A stretch of DNA of 64,000 bases from an uncultured Flammeovirgaceae bacterium (GCA_937883755.1 CAKZYA010000059.1:248001-312000); one strand, 5' to 3'. Counted from the stretch's first letter, positions 24,375-34,869 are shown. The notes: a model not told the origin generated them from the sequence alone. Numbers and translations: made by a program.

Positions 24375-26288
24375 CTATTTATAACTTCGTACCGTAGGTT
24401 CTATAAACTCAAAATCTAATGGCTCTTCGTGATGCTTGAAATGATCTTGACCGTACTCCCAAGCGGAAACGTAAGAGTATACATCGTCTACCCGAATCGC
24501 TTCGCCGTCCGGGGTCTGAAATTCTTCCCGAAAGTGGGCTCCGCAGGATTCTTCCCGGTTCAGTGCATCAGTACACATTAGTAGCCCTAGCTCAATAAAA
24601 TCAGCCAGCCGAAGGGCTTTCTCTAGTTCAGTATTCATTTCTTTGTCATGCCCCGTGACTTTTACATCAATCCAGAAATCAGCTTTGATTTGCCCGATCT
24701 GCTCAATGGCTTGTATTAATCCAGCCTCATTACGGCTCATGGCGCATTCTTGCCACATGATTTTACCAAGCTCTCGATGAAAGTGATCCACTGTTTTGGT
24801 TCCGTTGATGGCTAACAGACGGTCTATATTGTCCTGCACTTCTTTTTCTACCTTCGCAAACTCGGGATGATCCGTTGTTTCGTGCTCCTCTTTGAGTGCT
24901 CCGGCTAAGTAGTTGTTAATCGTGTTAGGTAAAATAAAATAACCGTCTACACTGGCCTGCAACAGTGAGTTTGCCCCCAGACGGTTCGCCCCATGATCCG
25001 AAAAGTTACACTCGCCAATGGCATACAGTCCGGGAACAGTAGTCATCAGCTCGTAGTCAACCCACAAGCCACCCATGGAAAAGTGGGCGGCGGGAGATAT
25101 TTGCATCGGCTCTCGGTAAGCATCGATGCCGGTAATCTTTTGGTACATGGTAAACAGATTACCGTAGCGATCTTTGATGGTTTCCAGCCCAAACTGCTGA
25201 ATCGCGTGCTTGAAGTCCAGGTAGACAGCATTTTTGAGTCGCCCTACTCCGTGCCCGGCATCGATGCGTTCTTTGGCCGCTCGGGAAGCAATATCGCGAG
25301 GAGCTAGGTTACCAAAGCTAGGATAGCGACGTTCCAGGTAGTAATCCCGTTCTTCTTCAGGGATATCATTAGCCTTGCGGGTATCGTCTTTGTCTTTTGG
25401 CACCCAAATGCGTCCGTCGTTACGTAGCGATTCGGACATCAGGGTGAGTTTTGATTGGGCCTCGCTGGACTGGGGAAGGGCGGTGGGGTGAATCTGGGTA
25501 AAGCTCGGGGAGGCAAAGTAGGCTCCTCGCTTGTGGGCTTTCCAGATGGCACTCCCGTTGCAGCCAATGGCTAGGGTAGACAAACGGAAGACGCGGGAGT
25601 AGCCTCCGGTAGCCAGTACCACGGCATCGGCGGCAAACCGCTTGAGTTCGCCGCTCGTCAGGTCGCGAGCGATAATACCTTTGGCTTTACCGTTGATGAC
25701 TACCAAGTCCAGCATTTCGTGCCGGGTGAACATAGTCACCTTCTTAGCTCGGATCATCTTGTAGAGCTGAGAGTAAGCGGCCAAGAGGAGCTGCTGTCCG
25801 GTTTGCCCGCGGGCGTAGAACGTTCGCTGTACCTGAACGCCCCCGAAGCTTCGGTTGACCAGCACTCCTCCGTACTCCCGAGCAAAGGGCACTCCCTGCT
25901 GAGTGAAGTGATCGATTAACGGAGCAGAAAGCTCAGCTAAACGGTAGACATTCGCCTCTCGAGATCGGAAGTCTCCCCCCTTGAGTGTATCGTAAAACAT
26001 GCGCCACACACTGTCGCCATCGTGCTGGTAGTTCTTAGCGGCATTGACTCCCCCTTGCGCGGCTACCGAATGCGCCCGTCGGGCTGAGTCCTGGTAACAG
26101 AAGCACTGGATCTCGTAGCCTAGCTCGGCCAGCGTAGCGGCTGCACCGGCTCCAGCCAGTCCGGAACCCACAACAATGACCTTTAGCTTTTTTTTGTTGG
26201 CCGGATTAATCAAGCTGCTTTTCGCTTGGTAGTTGCGCCATTTATCTTCTAGCTTTCCTTCCGGAATTTTTGCGTCTAGCTTCGTCAT
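24375..26288 (-). CDS. sdhA: Succinate dehydrogenase/fumarate reductase flavoprotein subunit
   Basis: A 637-residue flavoprotein. [19 protein letters not shown] is the FAD dinucleotide fold near the start; [14 protein letters not shown] holds the region that carries the covalent FAD in the family; catalytic stretches include HPTALPQS and, near 410-450, [23 protein letters not shown]. It oxidises succinate to fumarate in the TCA cycle. The length and divergence fit the Bacteroidota/epsilon type. Six-base gaps on both sides show an operon. Confidence 0.95.
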   Translation of the reverse strand: MTKLDAKIPEGKLEDKWRNYQAKSSLINPANKKKLKVIVVGSGLAGAGAAATLAELGYEIQCFCYQDSARRAHSVAAQGGVNAAKNYQHDGDSVWRMFYDTLKGGDFRSREANVYRLAELSAPLIDHFTQQGVPFAREYGGVLVNRSFGGVQVQRTFYARGQTGQQLLLAAYSQLYKMIRAKKVTMFTRHEMLDLVVINGKAKGIIARDLTSGELKRFAADAVVLATGGYSRVFRLSTLAIGCNGSAIWKAHKRGAYFASPSFTQIHPTALPQSSEAQSKLTLMSESLRNDGRIWVPKDKDDTRKANDIPEEERDYYLERRYPSFGNLAPRDIASRAAKERIDAGHGVGRLKNAVYLDFKHAIQQFGLETIKDRYGNLFTMYQKITGIDAYREPMQISPAAHFSMGGLWVDYELMTTVPGLYAIGECNFSDHGANRLGANSLLQASVDGYFILPNTINNYLAGALKEEHETTDHPEFAKVEKEVQDNIDRLLAINGTKTVDHFHRELGKIMWQECAMSRNEAGLIQAIEQIGQIKADFWIDVKVTGHDKEMNTELEKALRLADFIELGLLMCTDALNREESCGAHFREEFQTPDGEAIRVDDVYSYVSAWEYGQDHFKHHEEPLDFEFIEPTVRSYK

Positions 26289-26294
26289 AGTAGC

Positions 26295-26948
26295 TTATTT
26301 GAAGTACACAATAAGTGGGATGATGCCAAACCCAATAGATATAATGGCCGCGTAGACCAGTGAAACCTGACTGAGTACCCGTAGTCCTTTTCGGTGATAA
26401 AACCCCAGCGTTTTAAAGGCGCTTTTCAGTCCGTGATGCAGATGCAATCCTAACGGAACCATCAATACGGTGTAGAACAACACGTAGTAGATGTTTTGAA
26501 ACAGGCTGTAGGTGACTTCGTACACATCCACGTTACCCGCTACATCGGTACCTACGCTTTCCCCCAGTCCTAGCTTAATCCGTGCCCAGAAGTTGGCCAG
26601 ATGAATGACAATGAACAGCAGGATAAAAATGCCAATCAATCCCATATTCTGCGACGTCCAGGTGCTATTCTCTTGACTGTGATTGACGGCATACGTATTC
26701 GGCTTGGCTTTTCGGTTTTTGACTGTGACGATCGCGGCATAGACCACATGGAAAATGATAGAAGCGTACAGCAGGTAGGCAACAAGCTTAATCAGCGGAC
26801 TTTCCCTCAAGGTGGTAGAGTAGGCATTGTACACCCCTCGGGCAACATCTTCGGGCAGCAGCAGAATACAGTTAGCTGACAAGTGAACTACCAAGAAAAG
26901 ACACAAAAATAGTCCGGTAGCGGCAATAATCCCCTTTCTCAAAAACAT
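26295..26948 (-). CDS. sdhC: Succinate dehydrogenase cytochrome b subunit
   Basis: A 217-residue membrane protein with five helices, the single di-heme b-type anchor seen in Bacteroidota complex II. Histidines within helices that could bind heme are in FLVVHLSAN, IFHVVYAAI, IVIHLANFW and HLHHGLKSAF. It is the first gene of the operon; the 100 bases upstream are AT-rich and should contain the promoter. No sdhD is present, as usual for this type. Confidence 0.92.
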   Translation of the reverse strand: MFLRKGIIAATGLFLCLFLVVHLSANCILLLPEDVARGVYNAYSTTLRESPLIKLVAYLLYASIIFHVVYAAIVTVKNRKAKPNTYAVNHSQENSTWTSQNMGLIGIFILLFIVIHLANFWARIKLGLGESVGTDVAGNVDVYEVTYSLFQNIYYVLFYTVLMVPLGLHLHHGLKSAFKTLGFYHRKGLRVLSQVSLVYAAIISIGFGIIPLIVYFK

Positions 26949-27051
26949 GCTAGGCTAGGTTGTTAGTCATCGCTAAAGTAAAGAACTTTAGCTAAAAATA
27001 TATGCAAGAACACAATTTTACGTGAGATTATTAACAAAAAAATAACGCTAG

Positions 27052-27981
27052 CTATATTCTGAGCAATGCATCTAGAAAGCTCATATTTTCGCCCTTTGCC
27101 TTCACAATTAGCACCGGGATATGGCTATCCAGATAGACCAGTTTCTCCGACACCGAACCCATTAAAACCGAAGCAGCCGAAGTACGACCCTTGGAACCAA
27201 TAATGATTAAGTCAACCTGTTTTTGTTCGGCAAAATCATAAGTTAGGTCAGAGTATTTACCATCGCGGGTGAGTACAAATTCGCAGGGCACTTCGTCGGG
27301 AATTTCATACTTAGCGAGAAATTTCTGATATGCTTTTTCAGCATGTCCTTTCATAATCTCAGCAAATTCTTGATAAGACTTGCCAGTAGTATGATAGCCA
27401 GTGGGTACACTATACATGTGAACCGCCAACAGTTCTGCTTTTGTCTCCTGATGAACGTCCCAGCCCAGTTTTGCGGCTAAACCAGAATGTGAGGAGAAAT
27501 CTACAGGCAGCAAAATCTTTTGGATAGCCAATGGAAAGTCTTCCGTAATTAGCATCAAAGAACACGGGCATTTTCGAGCAATTCGGCTGGACACAATACC
27601 TGAGCCCCGAAGATTCTTTTTTCGCCCCATCAAAATTAGATCAACCCCTTTAACTTTACATAGCTTCAGAATCGTTTCTATCGGACTACCCTCCTGGATG
27701 ATGCAGTTAATCTCAGTATCGGTAGAATTAAAGTGCTGCTTAACTTTTCGGCGAATATCGGCTTCGATGCTTTCGTCTAGCGGTTGCACCAAATCAGGAT
27801 ATTCTTCAAGAAGTTCTACCGGAAGCTCCAGGTCTTTGGCAGCATGCACGAAAAAGATACGTTCCAAGGGCAGTATATTGTTCAACAAGGCTGCGTACTG
27901 AATCAGATAGTCATCCATCTCAGTAAGATCTAATGCAACTAGCGCTGACTTTAACGGTTGGTAACTAACGGTCTTTTTCAT
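27052..27981 (-). CDS. Universal stress protein, two UspA domains
   Basis: A 309-residue protein with two UspA-like domains (about 10-145 and 150-300). The C-terminal domain has the ATP-binding pattern GSKGRTSAASVLMGSVSEKLVY (as GSKGR then GS-x9 followed by hydrophobics); the first has GRKKNLRGSGIVSS. Tandem Usp proteins act in stress survival and metabolic slowdown. It is 18 bases downstream of the V-ATPase K gene and in the same direction, so it may be the last gene of that operon. Confidence 0.88.
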   Translation of the reverse strand: MKKTVSYQPLKSALVALDLTEMDDYLIQYAALLNNILPLERIFFVHAAKDLELPVELLEEYPDLVQPLDESIEADIRRKVKQHFNSTDTEINCIIQEGSPIETILKLCKVKGVDLILMGRKKNLRGSGIVSSRIARKCPCSLMLITEDFPLAIQKILLPVDFSSHSGLAAKLGWDVHQETKAELLAVHMYSVPTGYHTTGKSYQEFAEIMKGHAEKAYQKFLAKYEIPDEVPCEFVLTRDGKYSDLTYDFAEQKQVDLIIIGSKGRTSAASVLMGSVSEKLVYLDSHIPVLIVKAKGENMSFLDALLRI

Positions 27982-27999
27982 GATTTCATCGTTTTAGGT

Positions 28000-28452
28000 T
28001 TACAATACTCCTCGAATAAGAAACAAGGACGCGAAAGCAATAATTGCGTAAAGCTCGGGGAAAACGGCCAAAATCAGCGCTCGACCAAACACATCATTTC
28101 CTGAGCCAATACTATCAATACTGCTAGCACAAACCCTACCCTGAAACATACCTGATAGCAATCCAGCTAGCCCTAGGGCTATGCCACCTCCCAGTATTCC
28201 GGCTCCTTGCAACAGGGTCATTTCGGGAGAGATTAAATCCTGCAAAATGAAGAATCCAGCAAAACCGTATAAGCCCTGCGTACCCGGTAGAGCACTTAAT
28301 ACGATAAAGGAGCCAAAAGCCTCGGGTCGTTTTTTTAGAGCACCTACAGTCGACATAGCTCCAATGGCAGTACCCATAGCACTACCACAACCGGAAAGTC
28401 CGACCAACAGGCCAATGCCAATAAAAGCGAGAGTTAAAGGAAGCGTTTCCAT
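28000..28452 (-). CDS. V/A-type ATPase rotor subunit K
   Basis: A 150-residue, four-helix rotor subunit (two fused hairpins). The ion site is fully readable: Leu55, Thr58 and Gln59 in SALPGTQGLYGF, Gln104 in SGMFQGRV and Glu133 in FPELYAI. These correspond one for one to Leu61, Thr64, Gln65, Gln110 and Glu139 of the Na+-binding NtpK rotor of Enterococcus hirae, with a constant offset of six. Na+ coupling is therefore likely. I use ATG 28452; an earlier start would overlap subunit I. Confidence 0.93.
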   Translation of the reverse strand: METLPLTLAFIGIGLLVGLSGCGSAMGTAIGAMSTVGALKKRPEAFGSFIVLSALPGTQGLYGFAGFFILQDLISPEMTLLQGAGILGGGIALGLAGLLSGMFQGRVCASSIDSIGSGNDVFGRALILAVFPELYAIIAFASLFLIRGVL

Positions 28453-28477
28453 ATTTCTTTGGTTAGTTATGTTAATA

Positions 28478-30307
28478 TTAAACTTTTCGGAGTGGCTTAT
28501 AAGCAACACCACCCCCTTCAAAATTTGCGTTATTATAAAATTCGACGAACGTTAGTCGTAATGGATGGACAAAGGCTCCGAGCGTAGCCAAGGCTAAGTT
28601 GAGACCGTGGCCAAACAGTAAAAAGACTATCCCCAGTGGTATACCCCACCAACGGTCGCCCATAATAGACACAGCAATTTGGTTGACTACTAAGCCCAGC
28701 ACCGATGAAGCTACTCCCAGTGCAAACAAACGTACGTAGGATAAAACATCGCCTAGTATTCCGGTTAGGATAAAGAACAGGGGCAAGATCCCACTTGCTA
28801 CCCGAACCAGAGGTGATTGCTTCATATCGTGAAAACCAAGTACCAAGAGTACTCCCACTACCAATAGCAGTTTTCTCACCAGGGCACCCGGCTGAAGTAC
28901 AACTACACCTTGCGAGTCAGCTAAAAACACCCAGATCAGACCAACTACGATCAGGAGCTTGCCAATCTGAGGTAGTCCGGCCACCAAGTTTTGGTAATGA
29001 ATTTTGTTGTAGATAGAAACTAGGATTCCCGTAAGTATCTGTACTACTCCAATCAATAAGGCTACATTAAACGCGTTGAATACAACTCCCTGATCGTCAG
29101 GAATGACTACGTACTGAGATAAGTAGATAAAGATCGGGTGACTAGAATTATCCACAATCGGAAGCCCAAAGATGCTACCTGATTTCACCACCCCCATGAT
29201 TGTGGTAAAAATACCGAGTACAATACCCAAAATTGCCATACTTCGAGCGTCTTTCAGAAAGGTAAACCAGCCCAACGTGGCAGCAAACAGCAGGATGAGT
29301 CCGTAGCCAGCATCGCCTAAGCAGTAGGCAAACAATATTGGATAAAATACCGCGATAAACGGCGTAAGATCCATCTCGTAGTAACTGGGCAACTGAAAGA
29401 TCTTAGTGATAGCTTCAAACAGCTTAGGATATTTGGGGTTTTTGAGCAAAACCGGAACAGTATCTCCTGCAACTGGTTCAGAAATAGAGTACGAAAGCTT
29501 CTCACTTTTCAGGTAATGAAGCAAGCGGCCTTCCATATTGGCGGGGAACCAACCCGTTAGGTGCAAAATACTGCCCTCAGCGTATTCTTGATAACTGCCA
29601 TTGGCAAGATTCAGCATCCATTCATTTTCCAGTTTAACTAATGCAGTATTCAGCGTTGGTAGGTAAGCGAGGTATGATCGAGCGGACTTGGCAGCGTCTG
29701 CTCTCTGTCTCGTCAAAGCTTGTTCTTTAGCCTGAATTTCCGGAATGCGGCCTGCCGGAAGTTCAACTTTGGGAAAGGGTAACTCGGGAGTACGGCCTGT
29801 CGAGAATACTACTAGGTAAACCTGATCCAGGCTTTGATGAATGACCTGATAAGTGAGTTGATCGAAATCAAACTTCTTAAAATCTTTTTGGGGGGCAATA
29901 TAAAATGATGACTGAATTCCTGCCTGGGCTAACTGAGTAAGGCGATTGGGGTCAAAATTGCCCCAAGGAGTTAGCTTTTGCCTTTGTTTACGAAGTAACT
30001 CAGCCTGCTGAGCGTCCTTTTCTTGTTTAAGCCTTAACTCCGTAACTCGATTTACTACTTCATCTACCGTCAAATTTTCGGAGGTCGCTGATGAAGGAGT
30101 ATCCGTTGAAGTACCTTCTTGTTCCTGAACAAAGGCAATGGTTTTGGTTAATCGGCTTTTCTGAAGTTCTAAGTCATCAATCCGGTCGTTGCGGAAAGTA
30201 TGGTCGAGCTCGAGATGAATGACACCTAACTCCTGAAGTACCGAAATAATTGTTTCTCGCTCGTCGCGATGAGCCAGTAAGTCCAGTTTTTTGAAGGCTG
30301 CTTTCAT
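28478..30307 (-). CDS. V/A-type ATPase stator subunit I (a-subunit)
   Basis: A 609-residue protein with a soluble, coiled-coil N-terminal half (about 1-310, including a Leu/Gln-rich segment around 85-115) and about seven to eight membrane helices in the C-terminal half. The ion-channel helix near the end contains SYVRLFALGVASSVLGLVVNQIA, where the Arg is the conserved charged residue that faces the rotor Glu. It overlaps subunit D by four bases. Confidence 0.93.
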   Translation of the reverse strand: MKAAFKKLDLLAHRDERETIISVLQELGVIHLELDHTFRNDRIDDLELQKSRLTKTIAFVQEQEGTSTDTPSSATSENLTVDEVVNRVTELRLKQEKDAQQAELLRKQRQKLTPWGNFDPNRLTQLAQAGIQSSFYIAPQKDFKKFDFDQLTYQVIHQSLDQVYLVVFSTGRTPELPFPKVELPAGRIPEIQAKEQALTRQRADAAKSARSYLAYLPTLNTALVKLENEWMLNLANGSYQEYAEGSILHLTGWFPANMEGRLLHYLKSEKLSYSISEPVAGDTVPVLLKNPKYPKLFEAITKIFQLPSYYEMDLTPFIAVFYPILFAYCLGDAGYGLILLFAATLGWFTFLKDARSMAILGIVLGIFTTIMGVVKSGSIFGLPIVDNSSHPIFIYLSQYVVIPDDQGVVFNAFNVALLIGVVQILTGILVSIYNKIHYQNLVAGLPQIGKLLIVVGLIWVFLADSQGVVVLQPGALVRKLLLVVGVLLVLGFHDMKQSPLVRVASGILPLFFILTGILGDVLSYVRLFALGVASSVLGLVVNQIAVSIMGDRWWGIPLGIVFLLFGHGLNLALATLGAFVHPLRLTFVEFYNNANFEGGGVAYKPLRKV

Positions 30308-30900
30308 ACGGCTACCCCCTCCCCTTTACGCTTCTTTACAATTTTCTGAGCAGCTTTAGAAATATTTTCCTTGTCTTCTAAAAAGCGTTTTATCTTCAGT
30401 ATTGCGTCTTCATACGCAGGTATTTGTACTTTTTCGTAGAGATTAACCTTTTGAGTGGTCTTCTTCCGAGCAACATTCACCAACTCAATTTGCTGACTTT
30501 TGACTCTGATTCTAATATCCAGAGCAATCACTTGCTGCAGAATATTGATGCCCAGAGGCACCCAAGCCGGGTAGTTCCACCAACTTACGTCTGCTACGTG
30601 AAAGGAAACTTTGTTTACTTCGGGTACTTTGACCCCTACAATTTTTTTCTGGTGTACATCTAGCTTGTTTAGCGTGAGGATAGATGGGAATTCACCCCAC
30701 AGTGATTGAAATACTTGCAGCTTTTTCTCTACTACTTCCCTCTCTTCTAGTAAGCTTTCCAGCTCCTTCGCAATGCGCTTTTCCTCCTGACGCAGCACTG
30801 TTTCTTTATTTTTTAAGATAGGTAAAGCCCTTTCGCGAATGGTCAGTTGGCGACGAAATTGCTGAATAGTAGTTTTATTGTAGTGAAACTTCATGGCCAT
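30304..30900 (-). CDS. V/A-type ATPase central stalk subunit D
   Basis: A 198-residue protein with two long helices for an antiparallel coiled coil, the central shaft of the rotor. Typical phrases are FHYNKTTIQQFRRQL at the start and LVNVARKKTTQKVNLYEKVQIP near residue 150. It overlaps the stator gene downstream and starts five bases after subunit B, so the operon order is A-B-D-I-K. Confidence 0.88.
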   Translation of the reverse strand: MAMKFHYNKTTIQQFRRQLTIRERALPILKNKETVLRQEEKRIAKELESLLEEREVVEKKLQVFQSLWGEFPSILTLNKLDVHQKKIVGVKVPEVNKVSFHVADVSWWNYPAWVPLGINILQQVIALDIRIRVKSQQIELVNVARKKTTQKVNLYEKVQIPAYEDAILKIKRFLEDKENISKAAQKIVKKRKGEGVAV

Positions 30901-30905
30901 TACTG

Positions 30906-32258
30906 CTAGGGTTGTAAAACTGATTTAGTGATCACCTGCGGTGTTTTCCAGTACTTCTCAACCAGTTGGTCTTTAATGCCTACTTCGTATTTTTCAAAAT
31001 ACTTCGCGAACAGTGACCAGCCCGTATCCAGCATCTCATCAATCGGAATATTGATATCAATCGCTAATAGCCGTAAAGCATACTCCCGGGCAAAAGCCAG
31101 ACATTTTTTGTCATATTCGTTTAGATCAAAACCATTTTCTCGTTTGGTTTTAGCCTCCATCGCATCAGCGTATAGCCGAACCAGAGCATTCATTACCTGC
31201 GGATGGTCTTCCCTAGTTTTCTTGCCAATTACATTTTGCTTCAGTCGGGACAGACTACGGAAAGGATCAACAATAACTTTCCCAATATCCGTATCGTGTT
31301 TTAAAAATAACTGTCCCTCGGTGATGTAGCCAGTATTATCCGGAATAGCATGGGTAATATCACCTTCGTTAAGAGTAGTGACCGCTATGATGGTGATAGA
31401 ACCCCCATGTACAAACTGCACTGATTTTTCGTAGATACTCGCCAGATCGCTATAGAGTGAACCCGGCATAGAGTCTTTGGAAGGAATCTGATCCATTTTG
31501 TTAGCCACAATAGCTAAAGCATCAGCGTACAAGGTCATGTCAGTGAGCAACACCAACACATTCTGCTGTCGGTCATTGGCAAAATACTCCGCCGCCGTGC
31601 ACGCCATATCTGGGATTAGTAGTCGCTCTAAGGGAGGGTTTTCGGACGTATTAATAAACGAAACAATCTTGTCCATCACTCCCGCCTCAGCGAAGGTATT
31701 TTTGAAGAAAAGATAGTCGTCATTAGACAACCCCATACCGCCCAGAATAATTTTATCCGCTTCAGCTCGCATAGCAACTTCGGCCAGAACTTGGTTGTAA
31801 GGCTGATCTGGGTCAGCGAAGAAGGGAATTTTCTGACCAGTGACTAAGGTGTTATTAAGGTCGATACCTGCGATACCCGTGGCTAGTAGTGTAGAAGGTT
31901 TGGCTCTTTTAACTGGATTTACCGCGCTGCCGTTAATTAACCGATTTTCACCAACCAATTCAGGTCCACTATCTATTGGATTACCGTAGGCGTTGAGAAA
32001 GCGACCCGCCAGAAGATCACTTACCTTTAAGGTCGGAGGCATCCCTGAAAACAAAACTTCGGAAGTAGACGATAATCCTTCGGTGCCAGCAAATACTTGT
32101 AAGGTTACTTGTTCGCCTACCACACTGATGACTTGCGCCGGACGGTCAGCTACCGAAGCCAGTTCACCGTAGCGTACTCCTTGCGCCTGTATCTCGCAAG
32201 TAGCTTTAGTGATTTTAGAAATCTTAGTGTATATCCGTTGAAATGCTTTTGGCTTCAT
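30906..32258 (-). CDS. V/A-type ATPase non-catalytic subunit B
   Basis: A 450-residue B subunit. It has the family blocks IDLNNTLVTGQKIPFFADPDQPYNQ (as the phrases VTGQKIPFF and YNQVLAEVAMRAEAD), and VLLTDMTLYADAL, but no complete Walker A, as expected for the regulatory subunit that alternates with A in the hexamer. It contributes the arginine finger to catalytic sites. Two bases separate it from subunit A. Confidence 0.95.
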   Translation of the reverse strand: MKPKAFQRIYTKISKITKATCEIQAQGVRYGELASVADRPAQVISVVGEQVTLQVFAGTEGLSSTSEVLFSGMPPTLKVSDLLAGRFLNAYGNPIDSGPELVGENRLINGSAVNPVKRAKPSTLLATGIAGIDLNNTLVTGQKIPFFADPDQPYNQVLAEVAMRAEADKIILGGMGLSNDDYLFFKNTFAEAGVMDKIVSFINTSENPPLERLLIPDMACTAAEYFANDRQQNVLVLLTDMTLYADALAIVANKMDQIPSKDSMPGSLYSDLASIYEKSVQFVHGGSITIIAVTTLNEGDITHAIPDNTGYITEGQLFLKHDTDIGKVIVDPFRSLSRLKQNVIGKKTREDHPQVMNALVRLYADAMEAKTKRENGFDLNEYDKKCLAFAREYALRLLAIDINIPIDEMLDTGWSLFAKYFEKYEVGIKDQLVEKYWKTPQVITKSVLQP

Positions 32259-32260
32259 GG

Positions 32261-34054
32261 CTATCGGTGGTTGACTCCCATCGTTAATTCTACTGTAGTT
32301 GCCGGACTCGACTGTTGTTGGACAGTTTTGTCCAGTTCAGCTTCGTACTTTTTAAAGTCGGGTGACTCGAAAGGGGAGTAATTCGTTTGTTTAAGCAGGT
32401 TGATTAGCTGTTTGAAATATGTTCCGACTTCTTCAAAGTCAGAAAAGGTGAAGTCTATTGCACAAATTTTCATCACTTTATTAAGCATATACTTTTGTCG
32501 AGCAATAGGCGTATTCATGTCTACCTCGTCAAACGAATCTTGCTGTATTAAAGCAAAATCGATGACCTCACTTTTCCAAAAGCTGACATGGTAGGCAATA
32601 GGAACAGCATCATCGCCCAGGATATTGATCTGATCCCGAGCTTCTATCCCATTTCTTACCAAGTCTTTTGCCTGCTTGACTAGTTTAGTCCACCCCGGCT
32701 GAATATTTGTATCGGCATTAGCAATAAATTCAGGATAATCCAGATACTTCGAATACGACGCCAGTGAGTCGATAGCGGGGTATCGCTTGGCGTCCGCCCG
32801 TTTTTGGGACAGCGCGTAAAAACAGCGGGCTACTTTGCTAGTGGCTTCAGTTACTGGTTCTTTAAAGTTACCACCCGCAGGGGACACTGTACCAATAAAG
32901 GTAACTGATCCTAGTTCACCATTATTTAATTCTACCATTCCGGCCCGGCTGTAAAAGTTAGCGATGGTGGCAGGTAACTCTACCGGAAAAGCATCAGGAC
33001 CAGGCAGCTCTTCTATGCGGTTAGACATCTCTCGCAGAGCCTGTGCCCAACGAGACGTAGAGTCTGCTAGCATTAATACCTTCAGACCCATATTTCGGTA
33101 GTACTCAGCCAAAGTCATTCCTACGTAAACGGAAGCTTCCCGAGCGGCTACCGGCATATTGGAAGTGTTACAAATGATCGTAATCTTTTCATCTAGTTTT
33201 CGACCGGTTCGGGCATCAGTCAGCTGCGGGAATTCAGTAAATATTTCCACCACTTCGTTAGCTCGTTCACCACAGGCCACGATAATCACAATATCAGCCT
33301 CACTATTTTTAGCAATTGCCTGTTGTAAGACCGTCTTCCCCGTTCCAAAAGGGCCAGGAATATAGCCAGTACCTCCCTCGGCAATGGGGTTAAGCGTATC
33401 AATTACCCGCAAACCAGTCTGCAAAATGTTTCGGGGTCGGAATTTTTCAGCAAAGCGATCAATAGCTAGCTTCACTGGCCAGGTCTGGCGCATCGTAACT
33501 TTTAGTTCTTTCCCCGTTTCAGAAATGAGGGTGGCTATGGTATCAGTAATCTTATAGTCTCCTGCTGAAGCAATATCAGTTACTTTAAAATGTCCCACCG
33601 CAGTAAAAGGCACCATGATTTTATGATCTACCCAGTTCTCCTGCACGCTACCTAGCCAATCTCCGGCTTTTACCTGATCCCCCACTCTAGCTAAAGGGGT
33701 AAAAGAATAAAACACATCCTCATCAAGTGGAGCGGTAACCTCACCCATCTCAATAAACATACCCCCCATTTTAGTTAAGTCGCTCTGCAAGCCATCGTAG
33801 CGTTTAGACAAAATTCCGGGGCCTAGCTCTACTTCCAGCATACGTCCGGTAAACTCTACTTCGCTATTCAGCTTTATCGTACGGCTAGATTCAAACAATT
33901 GAGCTGCTGCCTGGCTACCAGTAACCCGGATGACCTCGGCTTTCAATTTTTTACCTTCACTTAGGATAAAGCAAATCTCGTTTTGGGTTACTGGCCCTTC
34001 AGCTTCTATATAAATGAGATTGACTACTACACCTACAACTTTACCGTGGGTCAT
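32261..34054 (-). CDS. V/A-type ATPase catalytic subunit A
   Basis: A 597-residue catalytic subunit with Walker A GPFGTGKTVLQQ (about residue 233), the bulge domain of V-type A subunits, and ADSTSRWAQALREMSNR for the Walker B-near block. It hydrolyses or makes ATP at the A/B interface. It overlaps the DUF2764 gene upstream by four bases, evidence of coupling. Confidence 0.96.
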   Translation of the reverse strand: MTHGKVVGVVVNLIYIEAEGPVTQNEICFILSEGKKLKAEVIRVTGSQAAAQLFESSRTIKLNSEVEFTGRMLEVELGPGILSKRYDGLQSDLTKMGGMFIEMGEVTAPLDEDVFYSFTPLARVGDQVKAGDWLGSVQENWVDHKIMVPFTAVGHFKVTDIASAGDYKITDTIATLISETGKELKVTMRQTWPVKLAIDRFAEKFRPRNILQTGLRVIDTLNPIAEGGTGYIPGPFGTGKTVLQQAIAKNSEADIVIIVACGERANEVVEIFTEFPQLTDARTGRKLDEKITIICNTSNMPVAAREASVYVGMTLAEYYRNMGLKVLMLADSTSRWAQALREMSNRIEELPGPDAFPVELPATIANFYSRAGMVELNNGELGSVTFIGTVSPAGGNFKEPVTEATSKVARCFYALSQKRADAKRYPAIDSLASYSKYLDYPEFIANADTNIQPGWTKLVKQAKDLVRNGIEARDQINILGDDAVPIAYHVSFWKSEVIDFALIQQDSFDEVDMNTPIARQKYMLNKVMKICAIDFTFSDFEEVGTYFKQLINLLKQTNYSPFESPDFKKYEAELDKTVQQQSSPATTVELTMGVNHR

Positions 34055-34869
34055 GAGAGAGAAATTAAGGGTGAAGAAACTGAACTCTTAATGGTCTGCT
34101 GAAGCTCGGTAAAACGAGCCTGCCCTGAATCGCCACTGCGCAGCTGATTCCGGATTACCAGAAGTAACTTCAAGCCATAGGCAAATACCTGCTCTCGGCT
34201 AAATGGCTCCCGAAACTGCTCCAGATAGTCCCACTTAATTTGATCGATGAAATGCTCAAGATCCGCAGGGTTTTCGGCAGTGATTTGCTCCCCCAATGCT
34301 TCAACATAAGGATACTCTTTTTGAAGGCTTGGCGTGGTAGATTTTCCAACGCCTACCTGGCTTTGAATAGAGTCATCTTCCAATAAAGGAGAAGACAAAA
34401 AACTGAACAAAGAATGGTGATAGGCCGCTGTAACCTCTTTCAATTTTCGCTCAAACCGAAAGTACTGAGCAATGAATGGGCTTTGTTCAGTCGTTTCCTC
34501 GTAAAACAGATACCATAGTTGGTCTTCCATTTCGCGAGGAGACATATTGGTAAATTGCTCTTCCGCACTCAGAAACTCGACCATGTAGGACGGAAAAGCC
34601 GCTTGTTGTCGACGGTAATCCTTTAGTTCTGATGAGCCAATGGTATGCGGGTGGGCTAAAACCGTTGAGGGAAAGTCGTGATACTTGTGAAACAAAGTAT
34701 CAAGTAGGTTACGGTTATCATTCGGATACAGCAGATACTGAAACTGCTGTTCGTCAGTCTGAGTGAGGTTTCTACGGATGGTGTCTAATACTTCAGGAAA
34801 GTCAATCTTCCGAGTGTCCATTGTCAAAGTCAGGTCAGGTAGTCCGGCTAGGAGATAGTAGTAGTTCAT
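34051..34869 (-). CDS. V-ATPase-associated DUF2764-type protein
   Basis: A 272-residue soluble, helical protein of the DUF2764 type that stands between subunits E and A in Bacteroidota V-ATPase operons. Recognised from the start MNYYYLLAGLPDLTL and the later EFLSAEEQFTNMSPREMEDQLWYLFYEE (as separate short phrases). Function is not established; it may take the place of the C/d subunit that links rotor and shaft, because this operon has no recognisable C, F or G subunit. That is inference. Confidence 0.75.
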   Translation of the reverse strand: MNYYYLLAGLPDLTLTMDTRKIDFPEVLDTIRRNLTQTDEQQFQYLLYPNDNRNLLDTLFHKYHDFPSTVLAHPHTIGSSELKDYRRQQAAFPSYMVEFLSAEEQFTNMSPREMEDQLWYLFYEETTEQSPFIAQYFRFERKLKEVTAAYHHSLFSFLSSPLLEDDSIQSQVGVGKSTTPSLQKEYPYVEALGEQITAENPADLEHFIDQIKWDYLEQFREPFSREQVFAYGLKLLLVIRNQLRSGDSGQARFTELQQTIKSSVSSPLISLS

